Shown: in pieces, positions 13,554-25,750 of the stretch | How positions within the stretch are numbered: the stretch's first letter is position 1 | Layout of the letters: every line of letters starts with the position of its first letter | DNA from: Osmia lignaria lignaria | Lineage: Eukaryota; Arthropoda; Insecta; Hymenoptera; Megachilidae | Direction: 5' to 3' | Assembly (NCBI RefSeq): GCF_051020975.1 | Contig: NC_135038.1 | Span: 10,228,001-10,292,000 of the forward strand | Length of the DNA: 64,000 bases | The notes under the pieces: generated by a model | What the model saw: the letters and a program-made list of their open reading frames with translations, nothing else | Databases searched by the model: none | Told to the model about the DNA's origin: nothing | Program-made: the position numbers and the translations under genes

Positions 13554-16500
13554 CTGTTGCAAAAAAAGAAACAACAAAATAACTTTAATTTATAAAGTAA
13601 CAGAGAAAGGATTCCCTTATTTCTAAGCTGAAAATAAAATAACAATCATTAGAATCTATGCATTTTTCTAACAAAAAACGAGTATATTTATTCTCCGTAC
13701 TCGAGGTCAAATGTGTGATTGATCTGCAAGCAGTTTCCGCTAGCATTTGTCTTCTCTATTGTATCACAATATTTCGATTTCCTGTTGTGTTCAATACACG
13801 ACCAACGCAGTTTCAAAGAATAGTATTTCACAGAGAAAACTCAATAAACGTGGCAGGCAAACCGGATATTCTGCAGCGTCGTGAGAAATGCAACACTCAT
13901 AATGGAATCACAGACAAAACGAATAGAAAATGACGATCCGCTGTGTTCCATTTTTTCCTTGTCACAAAAGAGCAACAAACATACTAATCTGTATCATTGA
14001 AACATTGCTGCGTGGATCAACATATTCTTGCAACTCAGTGGAAGAAACTTCGTAACAAAGCAAAATGAAAAATTTGACTTTTAAAATATTTTTAAAAATT
14101 TCAAATAAAATTGATTTAAAAAAAAAACTCGAATCTTTTTAAGGAAAGCATTTAAGATTTAATTATGTTGTGAATACAGCTGAAGAGAGACATTTTGACG
14201 TCTGGTGATGATAACGATTAAAAATGAACAGCAGGTCGATAAATCTCATTCCTATATCCCCCATTATTCACGGAACACCCCCCGTATTACCGAATTTCAC
14301 CCTATAATTTCCTTTTGCAATTTATCCTCCATCTCCATTAACACGAATAGCATACCAGTTAATTACATTCAGCTCGTATCGGTCGTAAATTTTTCCTATC
14401 GTTAGTCTCCCCCGAAACACACGAATGCTATTCAATCCCCTGTCATCATTCTCGATCGACACCACCTTGATTTATATGATGCTACAAGAACCGTGATTTT
14501 CTGTTCGACAAATTATTCAACACCCTTTACCGCTCCAAGAAATCCGTCAAAATTTCATCTTCTGTGACCCAAATTTTAATATTTGAACCAAGTTGGGCCT
14601 GGATCCCCTAAATATCTGGACTGGCCTCGCCCAAAAATGTGGACATTTGCTATTTTTATATTTTAAGATTGCAAAATTCAAGAACTTCAAAATTTTAGAT
14701 TTCCTGCGTTTCAGAATTCCAAAATTACAAATCTCCAGTTTCAAAATCGTAAAATTCAGAAGTTTTAAAATTTCTAAGGGAACTTGGCCTACTTCAGAAG
14801 AAGATCCAAGTAACGTGAATGGTTATAACAGAGGATAGTAAAATAACTGTGAAAGTTACAAAGTTACAACAGAAATTTGATGTGGTAATTTAAAGTTGCA
14901 AGAGCACAAAATGGGTTAATATATCTTCTTGCGTTACGTTTTAAGGGGTTGAAAATTTTAACTTAAACATTTCAATTGCCCAATTTTGAATCTAAGCATC
15001 ATTAATCATTTTACACTCCTATCATTACATAAAATTAATTTAACCCTTTCTTTTAATAAAGAAACTCCACTTGCTATTTTTAAAAGCTTTGGCTAGAAAA
15101 TTTCACGGTTGCAGGGTTTTGAATTTTATCACGCATGTTAACGTGTGTCAGATTGTTCGTCGCGATACTAACCTGTATAGGGCACCAACAAAAGGCGAAA
15201 ACGCCAACTACGACGAGCACCAGCCTCGTAACTCGTCTTCTTCCGCGTCGACTCTCGGCGCTGACGCGTTCCCCGCGCCATAGCCTGACGAGCATGCAAA
15301 TGTAAAAGAAGCATATCAGCATCAGCGGCAGCAGGTAACTCAGCAAGAAGAACGACATTTGGAAGATAGGCCAATTATACTGTGGCAGAATTCGACAAGC
15401 CGTTAGGTTCTCCGATGACGAATCGTCCACGTCCTGAAACTAAAACAATCCTGCATATAACAAGATAATCCATATAATTAATAACATCACAATTAACACG
15501 TTAATCGCCATTAATGGAAAAAATGGTTCGTGTCTCCTGGGCCTTTTCTTTTTATATTAAAAAATTTGAATTTGTTCTTTGAATTGATTTACAAAATATT
15601 TTTGCTAATTTTGAAAATTATCTTTGATGTACAATATATGTACTACTGTACGAAATTTGTACCTCAACCTTCTGACGACGGACCATTATTCAATGTAAAA
15701 ATGCATGTGCATTTTATAATTACCTCACTTTTTAAATGAAAAATTAAATTTTTTCCTGCAACAAGCTTTGTCCAGTTGCAATTAAAAATGATATGAATTA
15801 TTTTATGCGAGGAAACAGTTGTTATCTATAATTTTCTTTTTCCTAATAAATTATTCATAAAACGTATTTAATCTTCTAGCATAATATTCTGTATGCTTTT
15901 TATAGAAATAAACTGGGAAATTTCTTCCAAGTGAAAGAATATCTGTAGCTGCAATTCTGCAGAATTAGTTTAATTGTTGGGTCGTTCGCGTATCATCGGA
16001 TTTATGGCTGTATCGTCCATAGAATTCCTTTTGCTAATGCTTGAATTAAACCGAAGCGTGTATCCAAGGGATTTACAAAACGCGCAATGTTATTTGCAAT
16101 TCTATACCGTGTCAAATGCCACGTGTTACACGAACGAACCTAAAATACAGTGAGGCTATAGCGATAGAACGATCTCATCGTGTTAAGGACGGTTATTTGT
16201 GTCATTTCCGTTAGCGGAATCGTGGAAAATCGCATAATGCAGGACAATGAGTTCAGAGCATCGAGATATTCAACGGAACTACAATCGTTATTACAGAGAT
16301 TGCTATGTGTATCGCGATCTACACTTTTCAGAAATATTGCCATCAATTACCCTTTGATCTGCCCATGCAAATTACAAAATTGCTAAATTTTGGATTCCGT
16401 TTCAATTTCATGGCTGGCTACTGTGCCAGTCAGCATATTAATTACAAAATAATTTAATTTTATATTTCAGTTTATATTATTAACCCTTGAACAGAGGAGC

Positions 16501-19500
16501 CTGGATCTATCGTGACCCAAAATTACATAACATATGCACTTGGAGCTCTCTCCAGGGTCCGCCATTCGAGGATTAATATAATAACGAAGCTATTAATTTG
16601 TGGCACGAGTCATTATAGTCATGAGTGGTAGCAGTAATTAGTGACTCTTACAATAGCCAATTTGTTAATTTGTAATAGGAAATAAGGCAAAGATAACGAG
16701 AAAATCAAGTGATTTATAAATCATCTCCATTATAGTAACCCACGAAATACCAGAAACAAATCCATGTTACGGTTTCAAATTTGCAACTTTATAGTGAACG
16801 TTCTAGTAGAGCGATTACGTTGCCCAGTTGACTGCGTTCATTTCATCCGAAAGTAATTACAGTGAGAACACTCATTGGGGAATAACAGGATAGATGACAT
16901 CGGTGAAATTTTCCTTCGAACCACTTAAATTTTCTAGCATCATTACTGGGATACTATTTATTTGGAAAAGGTTAATTTAACTTTTTATCTTTTAATTGAT
17001 TATTTTTACCATTTTCTCAATTGTCTATTAAACATGCCTATAAAATAACAAAAACAATCATTTCTATTATCTGTATCCAGTCAAATAATTAAAAAATATA
17101 TCGTATCTTTTTAAATTCATATTCTGTTCGCGTGAAAAAGTGAGTTAAACGTAGAACTTCATGGAATTTAGATAATCCAATTGTTAATCATTTTATGGCA
17201 CCAAAATCCCCTCGTTGATCGTATCGGTAAAATCGATAACGAATAACTGGATTGAAGGAGTGAATCAAAGAGACTATCACCGGTACCTGCTGGAGAGAAT
17301 ATTTCGCGTTCGTACAATTTGGCCGCGGCAAACTGAACCTGCGTGCCAATGAAAAAAGAAAAAACTGATGGAAATAGAGATTTCAGATAGGAATCTGAAA
17401 TATCGAATCCAATTCCACTGGTCGATAACAGAAAGGAATTAGTCTGGGAGATTAATACACGCACTATAAAATGGTTCTGGTTCGAACTGGCAATGACAAA
17501 TAATGATGGCATAAATTTAGATAGAATTAACAGATTTAATATCGTGTGGATCATCAATAATTACTGAGAAAATTACGTGCGGAGGTTTCTGAAAGGTGAA
17601 ATTATAATATTTCAAATTAAGAATCAAGATTATAATATTTCACATAATAAATTGTGGATTCATTGGCACGAAATGTTAAGTTAAAAATGAAACACTAACC
17701 CTTGAATCTAATATTATTCTAAAGAAAATTAAATAGAAAGAGTGTAATATAATGGAAGAATAATTTCTAAAGGAACAGTGTAAAATTTGAAATGCGAGAA
17801 TAATATAAAGTACGGAATTAAATTAAAATTGAAGTTCTCTCCATGGTCCGTCGTCCGAGAGTTAAAACGTATAATGCATATTTACATAACACGTGTGTTA
17901 GGAAAAAAATTCATGCAGGGCATAGCAATTATGTATACATAAGTGGGTTACCTCGCCATGAACAACCAGGGCAGGCGTGGATATTGCAAAAATCATCGCC
18001 CATGCGATGCAAATCGCGAGGATCGCGTGATTTTCAGTTCTCCATGACATTGAGGTAATAGGATGAACCACCGCCAAGTACCTGTAACAAAGAAAACCAA
18101 ATTGTCAATAAAAACAAAAAAGGAATTGATATTTATATTTTAGAAACCATAAAAAATCTTGAATTATTAAAACTGTCTGAAATTATATATCATGTGTAAG
18201 GTTCTGTCCAATTATTGTGTATTTTCAAAATATCTCGCGAATCATATGCTAAATGAAATGAATAGAGCATCATTGATGCTAACTGATTTGGATAAACGCC
18301 AATGAATTGAATAATGCAGGTTGCCAGGGACTCGCGATTAACCTAGTTGTTAATTGCAATTTCGTGACAGGAGAACTATGCCATAGGTGAACGGATACGT
18401 ATAATTTGTTAACGAATGTCATTATTCGCGCAAAATATCCAGAATGTATAATTAACGAACAGGTATTATGATAAAAGGATATTAATCTCATTTCCAAATG
18501 TGGTTAACTATGATGAAACTATCTTATAATACCAGCTACAGAACCTATTTTTCATTATTTATTAACTTATTAATATGTTGAAATATTTTAAGTGAAAATG
18601 TTGAACTTTTAAAATATTTCCACAATGAGTGTTATAAATGATAATAAAAAAACAATAAAATAAAAGGTGAGAAAATTGCTTGAAGAAAGTTCTTATAAGG
18701 AATAAAAATGGCTGTGTAGCAGATTTCGAGGGAAAATCAAGATTCTTTTGCACGTGCAACGCAAAGCACGTGATTCCACAGTCTAAATTACTGCACACCA
18801 TACGGTATCTGGAAACGTAACCGGAAATACTGCTGATATCTATGAGGAAAGAATAGATTACATCCTTGCATGTTACGTAGCGAATCGAATTTTGTTATGC
18901 AATCTCTTCCTTCGGACATCTGCATTATCATACGATTAACATATCATTGTGATTTATGTATTCTGTCAAGTTCAAACAACTTAAATCATTGTCTTGCTTC
19001 TATGAATTGAATTAAAAAATCAATTTTTAACGTCTATAATAATGATAGCCAAATTTTAATGGAATCAATTAACATGCTATCTGAAATTTGCTGTTCGTAA
19101 AATCACAGAGTGTGACACGATTTCATGACATAAAAATATCATAAAATGGCACTTGTGGCACATTAAATTGAAGCTTCAAATTTCACGAAAATGACCACGT
19201 TAACATTTTATGAATACACTTAATACAAAATGGTTGATTGCCAGTTATAGCAAACAATGAGCAATTTCGAGACATAGAAAATCTCACACTATTTGATTCC
19301 ATAAAGTACCATAAAATGGCTCTTATGGCACATCAATTTAAAGTTTATTAATTGGTGAAAATAACTATGTAAACGTTTCATAAATATTTTTAATACAAAT
19401 TGAATGGCTCCTTGTTGAAATCAAACACTGTACATTTCAAAATCTGTTCCAAAATAGTAATGGTCCTTTATCAAAAAATTCCCTTATATTCCTGAATTTA

Positions 19501-19961
19501 TTATTAAAAAATAAAACTCACCTGTCAAGGCTCATCAGAACCAAGGTATAAACGCTGGCATAGGCAGTGACGATGATAAGGTACTGAACGATCTTGCACC
19601 AAACGTTTCCAAACGGCCAAAATGGTAACACAAAATCGGTCGCGGTGAACGGAATACAAAAAATGACGAACAACAGATCGGCCACCGCCAGATTGATGAT
19701 TAAAATGTTCGTTGTCGATCTCATACCGGGATTAGCAGCAACGACGATCACCACTAAAGAATTCCCAACGAGTCCAACTATACCGATCATGCCAAAAAAT
19801 ATCGGTACCACCACTTCGACGATTCTCTCCACTTGTTGACGATTGAAATTGAACTCGGAATCCTCGTCGATTTCGTACGATTCGTTGTCGTGCATCGAGC
19901 GCGAAGTATTCGTGAGATTAGTGATAATTTTCTCCAAGTGCATCTCCATCTCTTGAAGCAT
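13305..19961 (-). CDS. AstA-R: Allatostatin-A receptor (galanin-like rhodopsin-family GPCR), complete, 4 coding exons
   Basis: Joining 19961-19522, 18081-17952, 15433-15173 and 13553-13305 gives 1080 nt, or 359 residues plus stop, with phases 2, 0 and 0 that all match. The N-terminus carries NLT, NTS and NES glycosylation sequons. Seven membrane segments follow: TM1 with GNSLVV, TM2 with NLAVADLL, the WPFGNVWCK loop, TM3 ending DRY, TM4 with AWAM, a second extracellular loop with an NLT sequon and the partner Cys (TACRIL), a long TM5, TM6 with FAFCWCPIQ, and TM7 with NSCVNPILYAF. The tail has a Cys typical of palmitoylation and ends TGDIL. By family knowledge this plasma-membrane receptor binds FGL-amide allatostatins and couples to Gi/o to regulate feeding, gut and juvenile-hormone physiology. 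The intron inside DR|Y is typical of the galanin/AstA group. Length is close to known insect receptors. The identification is strong; the ligand is inferred from family. Confidence 0.93.
14640..14780. repeat. Degenerate AATTTTAGAATTT-type tract
   Basis: Units such as TTCAAAATTTTAGATTTCC, GAATTCCAAAATTAC and CAGAAGTTTTAAAATTTC, then CTAAGGGAACTTGGCC. It lies in AstA receptor intron 3. Two long ORFs on opposite strands here are repeat artefacts. Confidence 0.5.
15173..15433 (-). CDS. AstA-R: AstA receptor coding exon 3 (second extracellular loop, TM5, third intracellular loop, TM6)
   Basis: The acceptor is TTTTAGTTTCAG; the exon has 87 codons in phase 0. It begins DVDDSSSENLTAC, where the Cys pairs with the TM3 Cys in this family. 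It continues through TM5, a short basic loop (RRGRRRVTRL) suited to G-protein coupling, and TM6 with the CWxP motif. It ends ATACAG before GTTAGT. Confidence 0.93.
16480..16576 (+). mobile_element. TTAA MITE family 1, short copy
   Basis: TTAACCCTTGAACAGAGGAG at the left end matches the inverse of the right end (CCGCCATTCGAGGATTAA). It is internally deleted to 97 bp and lies in AstA receptor intron 2. Same family as the copies near 17.7, 20.8, 30.6, 48.1, 53.4, 54.1 and 62.7 kb. Confidence 0.65.
17695..17865 (+). mobile_element. TTAA MITE family 1, copy
   Basis: It starts CTAACCCTTGAATC (one base off TTAA) and ends GTCCGTCGTCCGAGAGTTAA. The interior has the family block with GTGTAAAATTTGAAA and AAATTAAAATTGAAG. 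It lies 87 bases beyond the donor of AstA receptor exon 2. Confidence 0.65.
17952..18081 (-). CDS. AstA-R: AstA receptor coding exon 2 (DRY, second intracellular loop, TM4)
   Basis: The acceptor is TTTGTTACAG. The first base G completes the Arg of DRY, then the exon reads YLAVVHPITSMSWRT and through TM4 (AICIAWAMIF...STPALVVHGE). The donor is GAG followed by GTAACC, phase 0. The exon is 130 nt long, too short for a simple ORF scan to flag. Confidence 0.92.
19085..19400 (-). repeat. Two diverged inverted monomers of the ~193-bp repeat
   Basis: ATCATAAAATGGCACTTGTG (about 19137) and ACCATAAAATGGCTCTTATG (about 19309) are about 172 bases apart. Both are followed by GGCACATYAAWTT and AAAGTTT-like sequence, the inverse of CTTTAAATTGATATACCACA. 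They lie in AstA receptor intron 1, 120 bases from the exon 1 donor. Confidence 0.5.
19522..19961 (-). CDS. AstA-R: AstA receptor coding exon 1 (N-terminus to TM3, ends at DR)
   Basis: The exon starts at ATG 19961, the first Met after an in-frame TGA, and runs 146 codons plus two bases. It ends MSLD followed by AG, directly before a GTGAGT donor. It encodes the glycosylated, acidic N-terminus, TM1, TM2 and TM3. Internal Met codons at residues 5 and 7 could serve as alternative starts. Confidence 0.93.
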
Positions 19962-20242
19962 CCTGTATCTTCAAAACTTCAAAGTTCAATTACAACAAAT
20001 TTTCTGATCAATTCTATGGATACATTTCAAATGAAATTTCTACATCCTTTTTGATTACTTGAAGAATTTCAATAATTACACCTTCTGTGTATGATAAATT
20101 GTCAGCATTTCTTATTTACATAATTTACTTCGGTGCTTTGTAAAAAATACAATTCGATATTGCACATCTTCTGAGACATCCAGGATTTGTTTTGCAAAAT
20201 TTCGTTGATTAATTGATCTTCTATTTTCTTTTCTTCAGCTAT
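19962..20242 (-). other. AstA-R: Probable 5' UTR part of AstA receptor exon 1
   Basis: On the minus strand a good acceptor (GGTTTGATTTTCAG) ends just before 20242. A CTAAC branch-point-like sequence lies about 20 bases upstream of the acceptor. From there the sequence runs uninterrupted to ATG 19961, with in-frame stops before the ATG, as expected of leader. This implies at least one upstream non-coding exon. The splice site is predicted from consensus only. Confidence 0.5.
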
Positions 20243-20779
20243 CTGAAAATCAAACCAATTGTGATGTTAGAACTTGCTGGCAATCGTATAGTTTGTATAT
20301 GTGTGACACCTTTGAAAAATAAAAACTTATTCATTTTACTGGAATTAAAATAAATATTCATATTCTAAATATTTCTGATTAATTGTTTTTGCACTACTGT
20401 GTAAGTTTTAAGCAAACTTTTAACGCTCTAAGTAACATCTGGGATCTGGCCCAACCAATGATAATAAATCACAATCAACTTCGCTTATGCAAAGGAATAG
20501 TCTGATCACTCTGAGCAACAAACTGGAAACTTAAATTATCCAGAGACACAAAGCTTAAACTCACAATCAGTCAAAACAGAGGGAATCCTTATACAGATGT
20601 AAGATTTAGTACAAACATAAAGACGGTGTACTTCTAGTTTTACGTGCATTTATGAGACTATAAGTTTTCGTCCAACTCGTTAATCGTAAATTGCTAATGA
20701 GTTTTTAATTGATCAGGTGGCGACTGACTCCCTAGGAGCTCAATTAAAAGAAGCCTCGAAACTTTCCACAGTTTTTTAC

Positions 20780-20996
20780 TTAACTTTTGAATAGCGAAGT
20801 CTAAAATAATATATGCCCAAATTTACAAAATATATACCAGGACAGTTAAATGTATAATTTTTAAACGAAAGAGTTTTATATATTGGAACAATAATTTCTA
20901 GAGGAGTAGTGTAAAATTCGGAAATTAAAAATAATATAGAATACAAGACTAAATTAAAAATTCGGGTTTCTCAATGGTCTGCCATTAGGCTATTAA
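20780..20996 (+). mobile_element. TTAA MITE family 1, near-full copy (217 bp)
   Basis: TTAACTTTTGAATAGCGAAG at the left, GGTCTGCCATTAGGCTATTAA at the right in family layout. The interior includes GTATAATTTTTAAACGAAAG, shared with the 62.7-kb and 48.1-kb copies. It is immediately followed by other repeats and the 21196-22120 element, forming a repeat cluster upstream of the AstA receptor. Confidence 0.6.
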
Positions 20997-20997
20997 A

Positions 20998-21175
20998 TTT
21001 TTTAGGACATCCTTGATTGATAAGCTTTGTTCAAAAAGTGAAATTTATTCTACATAAAATTAAATAACAAAACGGCAACATTACAGAAGGATTTCAGGCA
21101 ATATTTTTAACACGGTAAATGAAAGGTTTAAAACGGACCCTCTAGAAAGTGGGGGTCCCTTAATCCTTCGCTGAC
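20998..21175 (+). repeat. Dispersed repeat 'CTTGATTGATAAGCTT' copy
   Basis: CCTTGATTGATAAGCTTTG, then AAAGTGAAATTTATTCTAC and a GACCCTCTAGAAAGTGGGGG end. It matches 11103-11280 (CCTTGATTAGTAAGCTTGAG ... GACCCCCTGGAGG) and, in part, 55935-56030. Family unknown. Confidence 0.5.
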
Positions 21176-21195
21176 ATCAGATAATGAAAATGTTC

Positions 21196-22120
21196 TTAAG
21201 GGGTAAAACCACTTTAGGATTTTCAAAAAATCAAAAATTTTTTTGGCTTAAACGATACTTTAGGGTCATAGAAACAGTATGCCATTTGATTTATAGTGGA
21301 AAACAAATTTTGAAAGGTTCAATAATTGATTTTGCCACAGTGCCTCAGACCGCGCGTTGAGCACTCACACGGTGCGCTGTGATTCATCGCTTTTGTACTA
21401 CTTTTACCTTTCGAAATATTAAGTTTATCTGTTACCTACAAAACAAACGGTTGTTAGGGTTCCTTGAGAGCTTACCAGGATACGACAATACTATAAACAA
21501 AAGCGTATGTGTGAGCCAGTATAGCTGATAATCCACGCGGTGCACATGCTTCGTGTTCATAAAACTTTAAACGCGTTTTTCTCGATACCACTTTCTTCAA
21601 ATTGGGAGGACGGATTTTTCGGTAACTATTGCATGGATCGATTTGAAATTTTTACAGTAGCTTCAGAACAATATTCTCTTTGCAAGTACGTAGCCGTTTT
21701 CTGATTGAATGTAAATTTTTTTTTTTATAAACAATTGAATGCTCATTTTTAAGGCAAAAAATCGATCCATTTCTTAAAAAGTGCACTACTTCCACAAAAA
21801 TTGATTAAAAAAAAAAATCCAACGTACTTCCAAAGCCAATTGTATATAGATTATAAATTCATTTCGTTTCCTGTTCCGGAACTCATTCATGGCGAGAAAT
21901 TCGTCCTCCCATGGCGGTGTTTTTAAAAAAGCTGTTTTAGACCACGGGCTCTGTTGCCGCCATTTTGTATGAAAATGAAAATTAAAAAAATTGTTTCGCG
22001 TACTTCAATATGTGTTAAACAAACCCTCTGAAAAGAAATTCTATTCCGTTTGTCATACTCCCAAAATAAATTGTCAAATTTAGGTCGTTTTTTCTGCCTC
22101 AAGAGTGGTTTACCCCTTAA
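21196..22120. mobile_element. TTAA-flanked DNA transposon with GGGGTAAA termini (Sola2-like?), 917 bp
   Basis: The left end is TTAA then GGGGTAAAACCACTTTAG. The right end, inverted, is TTAA then GGGGTAAACCACTCTTG. There is no transposase ORF, so it is non-autonomous. A TTAA target with termini beginning GRG fits the Sola2 group better than piggyBac (CCY). The superfamily call is inference; the element boundaries are seen. Confidence 0.65.
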
Positions 22121-25100
22121 TAAGATGAAGCTGTGTATTTATATACTTGAAGAACACCTGGGCTCTATAAGCTTCTAATGGAATGAAATTACTCGCCGTC
22201 TGTCAGATCCACATTGAATTATTTAAGACTTGACATTGAAATTGCTAAAGATAGTAGCTCATCTTAAGAATACCTTAATATTGTATACAAATTTTTTGTA
22301 ATTTCAGATTTTCCTAAATTACATTTCCTTATCGAGTTACAGAAATTCTAACAAATATCTAAGTACCCTAATTAATATATCTAACACAACAAGTACTGTA
22401 ATTAATTTTCTGTAATAACATATTGTCCCTCCTTTCTATATTTCCGAGGAACTACTAGTGTGATAATGAACGGCATAAAACTCAAAGAAAGAATCAGGAA
22501 TCGACCCATTTTGACTGATCAAAATTCAGGTCACACCGAGAGCACGTGCGATCCCCACTTCCAAATCTTCGCTAAAAGAACTCTTTATTTAACCTTGATC
22601 CTCATTTGAGCAATTATAAACCTACTATAAAGGTATTAGAAAAAATTAGATATCCAAAATGGGCATGTTAGAACAGAATACTAAAATACCCATTAAACTC
22701 TTTCAAAATAAAATTTAAATACCCCCCAAAAAAATAGAAATGATATCAACATTCTACACGTAGAATACGATTCTTTTATTCGAGATACATATTTCATTTT
22801 TCGCGTTCCATGGTAGATATAAAAAATTACGATGTCCCAGCAACTAGGGTACTTTTATCTCACTTTCCATTGCATTTTTAAATCGATTGCAGTTGTTTCG
22901 CTGGTAAAAACTTACAAACACGCATTCACGACCAGAAGAATTATAGATCCGTTTTTTCTATCACTATTTCCAACGCGCTTCTGATCTATAGCGTCCTTTT
23001 GAATAATAAATTTATACCCCGAGAAAAAAGGAGACAACTATACACACAGGCATAATGTGCTACATGAACAGTGAAACAGCCTCCCCTTTCAATTTATTCC
23101 TTTATTTTCGCGTTATAAACTGTTACAACGCATCCGGACCGTCTTCCTCAAATTTTCCTCCCTTTTCTCCCGAGAATGATTAATTGATTCAATTTTACAG
23201 CGGCAGAAGAGGATAATGTAAATTTGCAAACTCGTAACTTTCCGTTAGTCGGAACGTCCACGCTTCTTTTTCCTTAACCGTCCGATTCTACGTAAAAGGA
23301 AAGTAGAGTAGAACGCCTATTATTCGGACGTTCTTTCTTCTACTTAAAAGTGTTTACTCTTTTTCTATAAGAATCAAAAGTAATTATAAACGTAGCATGA
23401 AATTTTCAAACGAAAAATGGAAAATTCTAATTTTGGAGCATGAAATGACGTAATTTAGAAACAGATTTTCAATCTCCCAGGAAACCCCATCACTGCACTA
23501 ATTACAAGTTCTAATTAGAAAACTGCGTAACCTTGTCACTGCACTTTGATGGATGATATATTTTTGAAAATATAACATTTTCTCGCTAAGAGTATCATTT
23601 GACACTTTCAATTTGCTATTTTCATAAATTAAAAAAAATAAATGCTAAAGAATTTGCAAACTGAAGAGTTAATTAATGACATCTTCGGACCAAAGTCAAT
23701 TACAGATCAATTAACCAAAATTAGAACAATTTCCCCAATATTTCTGTGATAACAATCGACGATCAATAGATCGATAATACAGTACATAACTTTTGGTTGT
23801 AGTTCGTTACACCATCTTGTCTGACCATTAATGAAATTTATCGCTATCTTCATTTAATTACCTTGGCCCTCACGTGCTTATATCAACGGGTTTTAACGAT
23901 CCTCCGCCCTTCCTTTTAACGGATTAAGCCTGATAAGGCGTAACTGATGCAGATAGATCGATTCATGATTGCTGGTCCAACCGCTGCTAATTGCTGCGAG
24001 TCTCGTTCGACAAATATCCTCCCGACGAACATCGCTCGACCACTTTTGTTGCCGATAACATGATAGACCGAGAACATCCAAGCGCATGTTTTTTCCACAC
24101 GAAAATCGTCGCACGCTGTTTACATAATCAAATGTCGCACTTTCTTCTTCAAATAAAATTGTCAAACATCAACATTTAAATAGTTGATCGAACAAAACAT
24201 CGTTCAATGTGTTGGATCAATTTTCCAGTACGAAAATTAAAAAAAAAAAAAAAAAGGAACTTGTTTGATCATGGAAAGCTTTTAAGATTTTCTCGTTGAA
24301 ATACAAAAGTCTTCAATACAGAATTCTTTTTATTGAATGCAAAAGTTTCATTTAATGAACGCGTTAAGCACGAGAAAATCAGGCTACTTGTATTCAGTCT
24401 GCCACTTTTCTGGGTCACGGTTGATTCAATGTTCTTGCGTTACAAACGACAGATGTCAAAAATTGATGGAACGTTTGTAAAGTATCATGAGGACATATTT
24501 AAACCGTTTCAGTCACTTCCTTTGATTTACCATTATATTATATAAGAAAGTTTCCTCGCGTTCTGATATGCTTCTGTATCTAATTTGTGTTACAAATATA
24601 AAACTGACTAAATTATATTTTTGGAATTAGCACGTGAATGATAGAGAACATTAGAAAGATACTTTCTCGTTGAAAAAGACGACTTATTTTCGTTTGAATT
24701 TCGTAAATATCATATTGTTTTTAAATTCTGAATAACAAATTCTTCATTCATGAGAGGATTTGATTAAAACATAAATATAAACAATTGATACTAGAAAATC
24801 AAAAGTTCACACAAAATGAGTACACGTGTTCAAACATTGACGTCAAAATTAAAAATACTTTTCTTTTAATTTCTTTTTGATAAAATTTTTAATAACACTT
24901 CACTCAAAGATGATCCACAGAAATTTACACTGGTATTTAAAAAAAAAAATGTCTTTTTCTTTTGAATAATTAAATATTCAAATGGAGTACAAACAAATTT
25001 TTACATTTTTGTATTCCACTTTTGTTGAAGTAAAATTTTTAATTATTTTTCATCGTAAATCGACGCGTTTTACGAAATATTGTATTTTGAAAATAACGAG

Positions 25101-25180
25101 GGAGGTACGCAACCGACGGTGGATGCGGCTCGACTGTGGGGATCGCAGAAACAGAGTTGAAGAAATATCGTCTTCGAGTT
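22121..25180. other. No gene seen; AstA receptor upstream region
   Basis: Non-repetitive A+T-rich DNA with a GC-richer patch at 23.9-24.1 kb (open on both strands, no motif recognised). It probably contains the first intron or regulatory DNA of the AstA receptor if the 25.2-kb promoter guess is right. Confidence 0.5.
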
Positions 25181-25181
25181 T

Positions 25182-25213
25182 GACTGAAACAGGGATGTAG
25201 GATTATTCCTATA
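25182..25213 (-). promoter_or_regulatory. Possible core promoter (TATA plus TCAGTC initiator), minus strand
   Basis: Read on the minus strand, TATAGGAA begins 28 bases upstream of the A in TCAGTC (25185), the expected TATA-to-initiator spacing. It lies 5 kb upstream of the AstA receptor leader and points the right way, inside a locally GC-richer stretch (25.1-25.3 kb). TATAGGAA is a weak TATA match and no clean downstream donor was found. Assignment to the receptor is therefore only a suggestion. Confidence 0.25.
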
Positions 25214-25705
25214 GACAGGGTGCAAGTGGCATCTAGCACCCTTACAAAGTTCCACACGATTTTATCGATCTGCTCTCTCGGTCGCTAAAATGGACACGCG
25301 ACTGTACCTTCGTATAGTAATTTAGCTATTCTTCATAGAATAAAAATAAAAATAAAATTTTAAAGCAACATTCCATATTCTCTAAATTAAACAACTTTAT
25401 ACAAAATATTTGAGAAATTCATAATTCGTAACTTTCAACATAATTCAAAGTAATCGCAATAAATTATTTGAAAAATATAGGATCTGGTCTATATTAATAC
25501 ATTGAGATAGTAAAAAAAGATTTCAAATAATATTATTTATATGCTTGAATATAAAAAAATTATACTATAACTACATAATAGTATGATTTAATTCTTTTTA
25601 ATTTTTGAATAGAAGTATTAAATTACACGGTGCTAATGACGAAATTAAATAAAAATTACGAATTAAGATTAATTAAGAAATTTCTTTGTAAATTTAAATT
25701 ACATA

Positions 25706-25750
25706 GGAATACGAATTTCCATGGAAATACGAATTTCCATGTATTCGTAG
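25706..25750. repeat. Tandem duplication of a palindromic 17-mer
   Basis: AATACGAATTTCCATG occurs twice in a row, joined by GAA. GAATTTCCATGGAAAT at the junction is itself nearly palindromic, and GTATTCGTA follows as a partial inverted copy. Confidence 0.5.
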
